This document shows positions 1 to 5,745 of a DNA stretch of 6,093 bases, one piece after another. The notes beneath the pieces were generated by a model that saw only the letters and a program-made list of their open reading frames with translations, was not told where the DNA came from and searched no databases. A program made the translations under genes and the position numbers. Position 1 is the stretch's first letter, and every line of letters begins with the position of its first letter. Origin of the DNA: CAZGLR01 sp964526635 (GTDB taxonomy: Bacteria > Zixibacteria > MSB-5A5 > GN15 > JAAZOE01); the NCBI GenBank assembly GCA_964526635.1, contig CAZGLR010000161.1, positions 1-6,093 on the forward strand. The letters are read 5' to 3'.

Positions 1-115
1 TTCGACCTACATGTGGCAGGGATTTCAACCTATAAGATGATTGGACTCGCGTTCATTGTACGAGTTTTCGAGTGACACCATTTACGAAATAGTAGATTCC
101 GCAAGTCAATAAACC
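1..115. other. Unassigned sequence at window edge
   Basis: This stretch lies downstream of the rdgB stop codon. No tRNA, hairpin terminator or recognisable protein is visible. Plus-strand frame 1 is open from the window edge to a TGA at 73-75 (24 codons). It could be the tail of a gene convergent with rdgB, but the peptide matches nothing I know and the length is well within chance. Confidence 0.3.
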
Positions 116-718
116 CTACACCCTCGCCAGATGCTTCTTGATCACTTCCACTGCTTTCACCAACGCCTTGCCCCGATGGCTGATCTTGTTCTTTTCTTCA
201 AGCGGCAACTCGGCGAAGGTTTTGTCCAGAGGAGGATAATAGAAGACCGGATCATAGCCGAAGCCCTGACCGGTCGTTCGCTTTTCCTCGGTGATGATGC
301 CATCGACCGTGCCCGCAACCGTCTGTGTTAAACCATCGGCCAAAGTAATCGCGATAACCGTGCGAAACCGCGCTGTTCTTTTATCCCACGGCACGCCCGT
401 GAGTTCTTCCAATAACTTGCGGTTGTTGTCGTCGTAGGTGACATTCTCGCCGGCAAAGCGCGAGGAGTACACCCCCGGTCGGCCGCCGAGCGCATCGACT
501 TCGAGGCCGCTGTCGTCGGCCAGCGATGGCAACCCCGTGAACTTGAAAATGCCTTCCGATTTGAGAATAGCATTGGCTTCAAGGGTTGTCCCGGTTTCTT
601 CGATATCGGGGAAGTTCTCGAAGTCATTAGAGGTCAGGATGTCTATATCGAGGTCGGCCAGCATGCGGCCGATTTCGCGAATTTTGTCTTTGTTGTTCGT
701 GGCCAGTACGAGTTTCAT
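116..718 (-). CDS. rdgB: RdgB/HAM1-family XTP/dITP pyrophosphatase
   Basis: The product is a cytoplasmic non-canonical purine NTP pyrophosphatase. The family hydrolyses dITP, XTP and ITP to monophosphates and pyrophosphate, which keeps deaminated purines out of DNA and RNA. At 200 aa it has the usual family length. Visible signatures are the N-terminal ATNNKDK segment (residues 6-12), the ADDSGLEVDALGG motif (67-79) with the presumed catalytic Asp69, GQGFGYDPVF (150-159) for base recognition, and SHRGKA (180-185) near the C-terminus. The ATG at 718 is supported by GGAG (plus-strand 729-732), 10 nt upstream. It is the last gene of the smpB-amidase-murI-rdgB operon, 27 nt after murI. The murI-rdgB (racE-ysnA-like) pairing is common in bacteria. 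No key residue is missing. No terminator is visible after its TAG stop. Confidence 0.96.
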   Translation of the reverse strand: MKLVLATNNKDKIREIGRMLADLDIDILTSNDFENFPDIEETGTTLEANAILKSEGIFKFTGLPSLADDSGLEVDALGGRPGVYSSRFAGENVTYDDNNRKLLEELTGVPWDKRTARFRTVIAITLADGLTQTVAGTVDGIITEEKRTTGQGFGYDPVFYYPPLDKTFAELPLEEKNKISHRGKALVKAVEVIKKHLARV

Positions 719-745
719 GGTGTGTGGTCTCCGTTGTCGATGCTC

Positions 746-1564
746 TCAATACTTCGTGATATCCACCCGAATAATATTATTCACCTCACGGCCCAGAAAA
801 CGTGACGCCACCGCCTGGAATTTATCGGGAACATCCGAGACATAGAATTTGTGTGAGGTCGGGGAGTTGTTTTCGCGCAGCATCTGCTTTTCATTGAGAT
901 AGGTCAAAACCCTGGCCGCCGTAGCGGTGGCCGAGTCGATCAGGGTGACTTTGTCGCCGATGACATCCTGAATCGTCTTTTTTAAGAGCGGATAATGCGT
1001 GCAGCCGAGGACCAGGGTATCGATATCGTTTTCGCGCAGGACTTTCAGGTAATCTTCAGCGATCAGATAGGCCGCCTGTTTGTCCTGATAGCCCTCCTCG
1101 GCCAACGGCACAAAGAGGGGACAGGCCAGTGAAAAGACTTTAATTTTGCTGTCGAGAGCATGAATTGCTTTGGGGTAGCTGTCGGATGCAATCGTAGCCA
1201 CTGTGCCGATAATCCCGACTTTACCGTTTACGGTTGTTGCTGCGGCGGCCTCGGCTCCGGGGAGAATCACACCGAGTGAATCAACCGGAAGTTCGGATAC
1301 AATCATTGGCATCGCCACGGCCGAGGCGGTGTTGCAGGCGGTGATAATAAACTTGACTTCCTGTTCGAGCAGGAAGGCAACATCCTGGCGCGTGAACTGG
1401 ATGATAATGTCTTTGGAGCGGGGGCCATAGGGGTAGCGGCCGACATCGCCAAAGTAGACGACATTCTCATCGGGGAGCATGCGAAACAATTCCGCGACGA
1501 CGGTCAGGCCGCCGACTCCGGAATCGAAGACACCGATCGGTTTGTTTTTGTTTGCACCTGTCAT
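746..1564 (-). CDS. murI: Glutamate racemase MurI
   Basis: This cofactor-independent enzyme interconverts L- and D-glutamate in the cytoplasm and supplies D-Glu for the peptidoglycan stem peptide (the MurD step). It is 272 aa, a normal length. The N-terminal GVFDSGVGGLTV (residues 11-22) carries the conserved Asp14-Ser15. The two catalytic cysteines sit in ACNTASA (Cys77) and GCTHYP (Cys188), each followed by the expected Thr. The usual DTARxPYG substrate loop reads DVGRYPYG (40-47), a mild variant that keeps Arg, Pro, Tyr and Gly. The ATG overlaps the amidase stop as ATGA (1561-1564), and there is no good Shine-Dalgarno, so translation is probably coupled to the amidase. Its place directly after a murein hydrolase fits a cell-wall role. 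Confidence 0.96.
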   Translation of the reverse strand: MTGANKNKPIGVFDSGVGGLTVVAELFRMLPDENVVYFGDVGRYPYGPRSKDIIIQFTRQDVAFLLEQEVKFIITACNTASAVAMPMIVSELPVDSLGVILPGAEAAAATTVNGKVGIIGTVATIASDSYPKAIHALDSKIKVFSLACPLFVPLAEEGYQDKQAAYLIAEDYLKVLRENDIDTLVLGCTHYPLLKKTIQDVIGDKVTLIDSATATAARVLTYLNEKQMLRENNSPTSHKFYVSDVPDKFQAVASRFLGREVNNIIRVDITKY

Positions 1565-3036
1565 ATTCGCTCGTATTTCGCCTTAAATCGTTTGATCGCT
1601 TCGTAGATGGCTTCAGCAACGTCTCTGGCAAAGTCTTTATCCCGCAGGAGCCGTTCTTCATCGGCATTGGATATAAAGGCTGCTTCGACCAGGATCGACG
1701 GCATATAGACCCGGTTGAGGACGAAAAAGCCGGCATGATCCACACCGCGCGGGCGGATTTTAATGCGTTTGCGGAGTTCCATATCGGCCATATAGGCCAG
1801 ATCTGCCGATTCGGTGATAAATTCGGTCTGGATCATATCGTTGAGGATGAAGGCGAGATCGTCCTGCTGATTGTCATCGATTTCAGCATTATCCAATAGA
1901 AACGGCGCATTTTCGAACTGGGCCACCGCCCGGGCGGCATCGCTTTTGGCCGGGGCAAGGTAGAAAACCTGGTGACCATTGGCCGACCGTTTCGGGGAAG
2001 AGTTGGCGTGGATGGAAACAAACAGGTCAGCTTTGGCATCGTTAGCGATTTTGGCGCGGTCATCGAGGGATACGTATTCATCGCGAGCGCGGGTCATGAT
2101 AACTTTGAATTGCTTGTCTTTGCGAATTTCCCTGGCCAGATGTTTGGCGATGGCCAGATTTACGTCCTTTTCGCGCGTGCCGCGATCGCGACCGATAGCG
2201 CCATAGTCTTTACCACCATGTCCGGGGTCAATGACAATTATGTCGATCTTGCCATCGGGGCCGATTTGCGAGATGCTGGTGAAGACAGAATCCGGGATGT
2301 AGTTTTCGTCTTCGAGTGAAATCTGCAGCCGATTGGGTTCGGTTTTGAAGCTGTGATGCCAGCGCTTGAAGGACCGTTTCATCCGTATTGAAATCTGGGC
2401 CGAGGCCTCGAATTGGAAAGCGTTGACTTTATATACAGCCGAACGCTCGATCCCCGCCAAAACTTTGGCCCGATCAATGCGGCCCTCGGGAATATCGATA
2501 TTGAGCCAGTTCCCCTCGCTTTGGTAAATCTCCACGCGCATCGGGGAGTTCATATAGATTTCCAGCAGGATGCCGTTTTTCTTGGTCAGGATATTCAATC
2601 CGGTGACGTTGAACCATTCGGAATCAATCCGCAGAATGCGACTGTCATGGTCCCAGGTAATGTTCTCAGAACGGCTCAGATTGAGCAGGGGCGTATATGT
2701 CTGGGCCGGCACAAACAGGGCGCCATCTATAATTTTCGCCGGGTAAATCATAGAGCAAAGGGAATCATTATACCGGAGATACGGCGATTCGACTTCGAAG
2801 AGGTATGTGTGCTTTTCAAAGACATACTTGACCGAGTAGCCGGTGCGGAGCCATGAAATAGATCCGCCGAGAATAGATGTCAACTGTGACAGGCTGTAAT
2901 AGGGTGCTTCGCCATGTTTTGCCGAGCGCACATATTCCTCGCCGCCGGATGTCTGCACCCGGATCGTTTCGGCCCGCATAACTGCGACAGTGGAAAGAAA
3001 AACAAGCAGGAGTGATATGATGCTGTGTTTGATCAT
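1561..3036 (-). CDS. Secreted N-acetylmuramoyl-L-alanine amidase (Amidase_3, AmiC-type)
   Basis: This is a predicted exported zinc amidase that cuts the bond between N-acetylmuramic acid and L-alanine in peptidoglycan, as in daughter-cell separation. A signal peptide is visible: basic MIKH, a hydrophobic stretch to about residue 19, and a likely cleavage after MRA (about 22). Residues about 35-140 resemble the copper-amine-oxidase N-like domain often found on envelope enzymes. Residues about 143-242 are beta-rich and AMIN-like (less certain). The catalytic domain spans about 263-490: DPGHGG with His273, GTREKD with Glu289, SIHANSS with His343 as zinc ligands, and catalytic Glu451 in ILVEAAFISN. 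All four are present, so it should be active. The start overlaps the smpB stop by one base (TAATG), and the stop overlaps the murI start, so all three are probably one transcript. No LysM or SPOR domain is seen. Confidence 0.93.
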   Translation of the reverse strand: MIKHSIISLLLVFLSTVAVMRAETIRVQTSGGEEYVRSAKHGEAPYYSLSQLTSILGGSISWLRTGYSVKYVFEKHTYLFEVESPYLRYNDSLCSMIYPAKIIDGALFVPAQTYTPLLNLSRSENITWDHDSRILRIDSEWFNVTGLNILTKKNGILLEIYMNSPMRVEIYQSEGNWLNIDIPEGRIDRAKVLAGIERSAVYKVNAFQFEASAQISIRMKRSFKRWHHSFKTEPNRLQISLEDENYIPDSVFTSISQIGPDGKIDIIVIDPGHGGKDYGAIGRDRGTREKDVNLAIAKHLAREIRKDKQFKVIMTRARDEYVSLDDRAKIANDAKADLFVSIHANSSPKRSANGHQVFYLAPAKSDAARAVAQFENAPFLLDNAEIDDNQQDDLAFILNDMIQTEFITESADLAYMADMELRKRIKIRPRGVDHAGFFVLNRVYMPSILVEAAFISNADEERLLRDKDFARDVAEAIYEAIKRFKAKYERI

Positions 3037-3506
3037 TATCGTTGAGATTCCCTCATTTTCCGGCTGATTTCCCGTTCGGCGTCGCGCCGTGCGATTGCTT
3101 CGCGTTTATCGTACTTGCGTTTCCCGCGCGCCACGGCGATTTCGATTTTGGCATACGGTCCCTTGAAATATATCCTTAAGGGTACGATGGTTAGACCCTT
3201 CTCATTGGTCGCACCCCAGAGTTTGCGTATCTCGCGTTTGTTCAAGAGCAGGCGCCGTTTGCGGGTCGGCTCATGAGTCGTATGCGAAGCGCTTTCGTAG
3301 GGACTGATATGCAAATTGACCAGAAAGACCTCGCCGCCCTCGACAATGGCATAGGCATCGGACATCTGGACTTTGCCGGCCCGCAAAGATTTAACTTCGG
3401 TCCCCATGAGTGAAACACCCGCTTCGTATTTTGTGATGATCTCATATTCATGGAACGCCTTGCGGTTTGTCGTCACAACCTTTATGTTTTTAGCCGGTTC
3501 CGTCAT
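3036..3506 (-). CDS. smpB: SsrA-binding protein SmpB
   Basis: SmpB is the tmRNA partner in trans-translation: it binds the tRNA-like domain of SsrA RNA and brings it to stalled ribosomes. I start it at the ATG at 3506, giving 156 aa, the family norm, with the protein opening KNIKVVTTNRKAFHEY. An in-frame ATG at 3602 would add 32 atypical residues and overlap the divergent hydrolase start. Visible motifs are GTEVKSLR (35-42), SDAYA (49-53), HEPTRKRRLLL (78-88), GLTIVPLRIYF (104-114) and KIEIAVARGKRKYDKRE (120-136). The C-terminus is the usual basic tail, here ISRKMRESQR. It is the first gene of the minus-strand operon and lacks a convincing Shine-Dalgarno; a promoter-like pair sits immediately upstream (separate entry). 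The ssrA gene itself is not in this window. Confidence 0.96.
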   Translation of the reverse strand: MTEPAKNIKVVTTNRKAFHEYEIITKYEAGVSLMGTEVKSLRAGKVQMSDAYAIVEGGEVFLVNLHISPYESASHTTHEPTRKRRLLLNKREIRKLWGATNEKGLTIVPLRIYFKGPYAKIEIAVARGKRKYDKREAIARRDAEREISRKMRESQR

Positions 3507-3512
3507 GGCGTG

Positions 3513-3541
3513 AAAATAGGACGCCACCGGCGTTATCGCAA
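3513..3541 (-). promoter_or_regulatory. Putative smpB operon promoter (possibly leaderless)
   Basis: On the minus strand TTGCGA (3541-3536) is followed after 17 nt by TATTTT (3518-3513), then 6 nt, then the smpB ATG at 3506. Each hexamer matches consensus at 4 of 6 positions. The spacing would place the transcript start at or next to the ATG. A perfect inverted repeat, ACGCC-ACC-GGCGT (3521-3533), lies in the spacer. A competing -10, TATATT (minus, 3545-3540), has no good -35. Confidence 0.4.
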
Positions 3542-3543
3542 TA

Positions 3544-3549
3544 TATAAT
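3544..3549 (+). promoter_or_regulatory. Consensus -10 box for the C-N hydrolase unit
   Basis: A perfect TATAAT lies 51 nt upstream of the hydrolase ATG. No good -35 is found at 16-18 nt spacing, so it may be a weak or activator-dependent promoter. The inverted repeat ACAGCC-GG-GGCTGT (3556-3569) falls where transcription would start, a position suited to an operator or a 5' hairpin. This is inference from pattern only. Confidence 0.4.
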
Positions 3550-3588
3550 TCATACACAGCCGGGGCTGTTTGGCTCCATTTGCTATCT

Positions 3589-3593
3589 GGGAG
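3589..3593 (+). promoter_or_regulatory. Shine-Dalgarno of the C-N hydrolase
   Basis: GGGAG sits 7 nt before the ATG at 3601. It decides the start in favour of 3601 over the in-frame ATG at 3580, which would add MLSGRVV before the family-typical MKIGIMQ opening. Confidence 0.75.
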
Positions 3594-3600
3594 AGTTGTC

Positions 3601-4386
3601 ATGAAAATCGGAATTATGCAGTTTCAACCGTTCTTTAAAGATATTCCGGCCAACCATAAGAAGATATATTCGATGCTGTCGCGGCGCCGTTTCGATCTGA
3701 TGATCCTTCCCGAGTTGGCAACGACGGGATATAATTTCATTGATCGAACTGAACTGGAGACCGTCGCCGAACGGCGCGGGGGACCGTCATATGACCTGTT
3801 TGCCGATCTCGCCGGCAGAGCCGGTGGGGCAATAATCTGGGGGACGGCTGAAAAAGTAAAAAATAAAATTTTTAATTCAGCGGTACTAACGCTGCCCGAT
3901 GGCAAGCATCGGGTTTATCGTAAAACTCATCTGTTTTTCCGGGAAAAGCTGTATTTCGATCCGGGGGATACCGGTTTCAAAGTCTTTGCTGTCAATGGTG
4001 TCAAAGTCGGCATTATGATTTGCTATGACTGGATATATCCCGAAGCCTCTCGTGCTCTTATGCTTAGGGGCGCCCAGGTGATTGCCCATCCATCGAATCT
4101 GGTGATGACGTATTGTCAGGATGCCATGATAACCCGGTCGCTGGAGAACGGCCTCTTTACAGCCACCACCAACCGTGTTGGAATGGAAACCAATTCCGAA
4201 TTGAGTCTTACCTTTACCGGCCAGTCCCAGGTTACCTCGCCCCGGGGTGAACGGTTGTTAGCCTTTGGGAGAAAAGAAGAAAGCGTGAAAACAGTTAAAA
4301 TTCGTCCGCAAGATTCCGATATCAAAAGTATAAACAGGTTGAACAACCTTACAGGTGATCGCCGCGTGGAATACTACGCGCTGTAA
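3601..4386 (+). CDS. Carbon-nitrogen hydrolase (nitrilase superfamily)
   Basis: This 261-aa cytoplasmic enzyme has the complete nitrilase-superfamily catalytic set: Glu38 in LPELATTGYNF, Lys108 in YRKTHLF, Cys141 in GIMICYDWIYPEASR, and the second Glu (Glu115) in REKLYFDPGDTGF. The family attacks a non-peptide C-N bond through a cysteine thioester, releasing ammonia or an amine. The REKLYFDPGDTGFKVF stretch resembles N-carbamoylputrescine amidase and related amidohydrolases, and the C-terminal DRRVEYY motif is typical of the superfamily. The exact substrate (carbamoylputrescine, an omega-amide, a ureido acid or another amide) cannot be read from sequence. It starts at 3601 on a good Shine-Dalgarno, diverges from smpB, and is followed after 13 nt by a response regulator, probably on the same mRNA. 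No transporter or polyamine gene lies nearby to narrow the role. Confidence 0.9.
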   Translation: MKIGIMQFQPFFKDIPANHKKIYSMLSRRRFDLMILPELATTGYNFIDRTELETVAERRGGPSYDLFADLAGRAGGAIIWGTAEKVKNKIFNSAVLTLPDGKHRVYRKTHLFFREKLYFDPGDTGFKVFAVNGVKVGIMICYDWIYPEASRALMLRGAQVIAHPSNLVMTYCQDAMITRSLENGLFTATTNRVGMETNSELSLTFTGQSQVTSPRGERLLAFGRKEESVKTVKIRPQDSDIKSINRLNNLTGDRRVEYYAL

Positions 4387-4399
4387 TCGGGAGCGACGG

Positions 4400-4804
4400 A
4401 TGAAAGCATCAACCGCAGTACGCGCCGCCAAAATCATGGTCGTCGATGACGAGCCGGAAATCACTGAAATTATCGAGGCATTTCTCGATAATGCCGGGTA
4501 TACGGTCAAAGTGGAAAACCAGCCGCAGCGGGCCATCCCGGTCGCCACGGAATTCCAGCCGGACTTGATTTTGCTGGATATTATGATGCCGGGTATCGAC
4601 GGCTATCAGGTGTGCAATTCGATCAAGGAGACGCCGGGCATAAAGACCACGCCGGTTATCTTTCTGACCGGAAAAGATTCAAAGGACGATCAGGGGAAAT
4701 CATTCCAGGTCGGTGGCGATATGTTTATCAAGAAACCCTTCAGTTGTGAACGCCTCCTGGAAATAGTCAATATCGTCCTGTTGTCGGTCGGCAAGGGACA
4801 GTAA
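4400..4804 (+). CDS. Single-domain response regulator (CheY-like receiver)
   Basis: This 134-aa protein consists almost entirely of one receiver domain. The acidic pocket is VVDDEPE (Asp16, Asp17), the phospho-acceptor is Asp60 in LILLDIMMPGIDGY, the switch Thr90 is in VIFLTGKDS, and the conserved Lys112 is in FIKKPF. All residues needed for phosphorylation are present. There is no DNA-binding or enzymatic output domain, so it presumably acts by protein contact or as a phosphorelay intermediate. The ATG at 4400 is chosen because GGGAG (4389-4393) lies 6 nt upstream; an in-frame ATG at 4355 would sit inside the hydrolase gene. It lies 13 nt after the hydrolase and ends just before an intrinsic terminator. 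No histidine kinase is in the window, so the partner is unknown. The usual GADDY before the Lys motif reads GGDMF. Confidence 0.93.
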   Translation: MKASTAVRAAKIMVVDDEPEITEIIEAFLDNAGYTVKVENQPQRAIPVATEFQPDLILLDIMMPGIDGYQVCNSIKETPGIKTTPVIFLTGKDSKDDQGKSFQVGGDMFIKKPFSCERLLEIVNIVLLSVGKGQ

Positions 4805-4815
4805 AGCCAAGTATG

Positions 4816-4845
4816 AGCTCCGGTCGCAATGGTCGGAGCTTTTTT
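4816..4845 (+). terminator. Rho-independent terminator after the response regulator
   Basis: AGCTCCG (4816-4822) pairs perfectly with CGGAGCT (4834-4840). The stem extends inward by two G-U wobbles and a C-G pair around a GCAAT loop. Six Ts (4840-4845) follow. This closes the hydrolase/response-regulator transcript 4 nt before the next promoter's -35. Confidence 0.92.
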
Positions 4846-4848
4846 CTA

Positions 4849-4876
4849 TTGACGATATTGTGCGCTGCACTATATT
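4849..4876 (+). promoter_or_regulatory. Near-consensus sigma-70-type promoter overlapping the PhaR-like start
   Basis: TTGACG (4849-4854, 5/6 match) and TATATT (4871-4876, 5/6 match) are separated by 16 nt. The -10 box directly abuts the first ATG of the downstream gene at 4877, so transcription should begin near 4883, where there is an in-frame GTG. No Shine-Dalgarno is visible. This suggests a leaderless mRNA. Confidence 0.65.
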
Positions 4877-5476
4877 ATGAGTGTGACAATCATAAAACGA
4901 TACCGAAACCGGCGCTTATACCATACCGAGGCAAAAAGGTTTATCGTTCTGGCCGATCTGGAACGTATGGTTCAACGAGGGGAAGATTTTATTGTTCTCG
5001 ATACCGCCAGCGGCCAAGACATTACCCTGTCAGTATTAAGCGCGGTTATTGGCGAACAGGTCGAGCAGCGGCCGTCGGCGGAGAACTCTCGCGACCTGTT
5101 GCGCTCGGTAATAAAATTGGGAGGACGAACGTCCATGAGCATACTGAAGAACACAGTCCTGGCTGGAATCGGCTTTGCGTCATTGACCAAGAAGAAAGCT
5201 GAAGAACTGATCGACACGCTGATTAAATCCGGTGAACTATCCAGGGGCGAGCGCAAGGAAGCGGTGATGGAACTGCTGTCCAAGGCAGAGACTTCCACCC
5301 GGGGCGTGGCCGACAAGGCGCGTACCCGGGTCAGCAAGATCGGCAAGGACATCGAGGGCGTTGTAACCAAATACAGCCTCGCGACCAGGACCGATCTTGA
5401 AAAACTGAACAAAAAAGTCGACCGCCTTTCCCGGGCGATCAGCAAGCTGGAGAAAAAACTCGAACCGGCTGAATAG
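4877..5476 (+). CDS. PhaR-type DNA-binding domain fused to a phasin-like helical region
   Basis: Residues about 4-60 match the polyhydroxyalkanoate accumulation regulator DNA-binding domain (PhaR N-terminal type): IIKRYRNRRLYHTE, then an FIVL-x-DLERMVQRGEDFIVLD core and GQDITLSVL. The rest lacks the usual PhaR C-terminal repeat. Residues about 85-140 instead read like the phasin-type PHA regulator family (COG3937-like): SILKNTVLAGIGFASLTK, KAEELIDTLIKSGELS, ERKEAVMELLSKAE. The tail (172-196) is a heptad-patterned coiled coil. PhaR proteins repress phasin genes and bind PHA granules, so a DNA-binding plus granule- or membrane-associating role is plausible but inferred. No PHA synthase or depolymerase is nearby. 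The first ATG is at 4877, but the promoter suggests the true start may be the GTG at 4883 (197 aa). The gene is monocistronic between a terminator and a convergent small gene. Confidence 0.82.
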   Translation: MSVTIIKRYRNRRLYHTEAKRFIVLADLERMVQRGEDFIVLDTASGQDITLSVLSAVIGEQVEQRPSAENSRDLLRSVIKLGGRTSMSILKNTVLAGIGFASLTKKKAEELIDTLIKSGELSRGERKEAVMELLSKAETSTRGVADKARTRVSKIGKDIEGVVTKYSLATRTDLEKLNKKVDRLSRAISKLEKKLEPAE

Positions 5477-5500
5477 ACGTGACCATCAGCGGAGAAGCGG

Positions 5501-5523
5501 CTGGAGGCAATCCGATTGCCCAG
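5501..5523. repeat. Inverted repeat between convergent genes
   Basis: GGCAAT (5506-5511) and ATTGCC (5515-5520) form a perfect 6-bp stem with a CCG loop. CTG/CAG extend it past a 2-nt bulge on one side. It lies in the 54-bp space between the stops of the PhaR-like gene and the minus-strand small gene. There is no T-run on either side, so it could be a weak bidirectional terminator or an mRNA 3'-end stabiliser. Confidence 0.4.
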
Positions 5524-5530
5524 GCCCGTT

Positions 5531-5739
5531 CTATCCGTAGATATCCAGCAAGGCTTCGGTCATGCTGTCGGCCGTCCGGATAACGGCCAGACTGGCTTTG
5601 GCCTGCCGAACCGCTCGACCCATATNNNNNNNNNNATATCAAGGTATCCCTCGAGGATCCTATCTCGATTTATTTTGCGCGCGCCCTGGTTCATCAAATC
5701 CAGGGCGTTGTGTATGGCGTTCACTGAGTTTGTCAACAT
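5531..5739 (-). CDS. Mini flagellar-rod-like protein (D0 helices only), interrupted by assembly gap
   Basis: As printed the gene is broken by ten Ns, with its halves in different frames. The N-terminal half (34 codons from the ATG at 5739) opens MLTNSVNAIHNALDLMNQGA, like the first helix of flagellar rod/hook proteins. The C-terminal half (30 codons, 5623 to 5531) contains ASLAVIRTADSMTEALLDI, very close to the C-terminal helix of FlgC/FlgG-type proteins. Overlapping the shared ATAT at the gap edges gives one continuous 64-aa frame whose helix registers with FlgC-like C-termini without indels. The middle domain of true rod proteins (FlgC is about 135-140 aa) is absent. GGAG (5746-5749), 6 nt before ATG 5739, decides the start over the ATG at 5751. 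A role in an axial structure is inference; no other flagellar gene is in view. Confidence 0.6.
5626..5635. other. Assembly gap (ten Ns)
   Basis: Ten Ns, a common placeholder length, join two contigs. The plus-strand flanks are CATAT on the left and ATATC on the right, so both ends carry the same tetramer ATAT. Coding continuity of the minus-strand gene requires the true gap length to equal 2 modulo 3. A 4-bp overlap (length -4) satisfies this, so possibly no sequence is missing. Confidence 0.9.
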
Positions 5740-5745
5740 AACTGT

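Noticed and set aside
1972..2319. Open frame on the plus strand opposite the amidase gene
   Set aside because: It lies entirely antisense to a well-supported catalytic domain and its translation resembles no family; long antisense frames are expected at this base composition.
3580..3600. Upstream ATG start for the C-N hydrolase
   Set aside because: It would add seven residues before the family-typical MKIGIMQ and ignore the good GGGAG site placed for 3601.
4813..5202. 129-codon plus-strand frame overlapping the PhaR-like gene's start
   Set aside because: It begins inside the terminator hairpin, and most of its length is an out-of-frame reading of the PhaR-like gene.
4972..5445. 157-codon minus-strand frame opposite the PhaR-like gene
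   Set aside because: Its Ser/Arg/Leu-rich composition is typical of an antisense shadow, and the plus-strand frame has clear domain matches.
5439..5642. Minus-strand frame through the Ns ending near 5439
   Set aside because: It is out of frame with the VIRTADSMTEALLDI-coding frame and overlaps the end of the PhaR-like gene.
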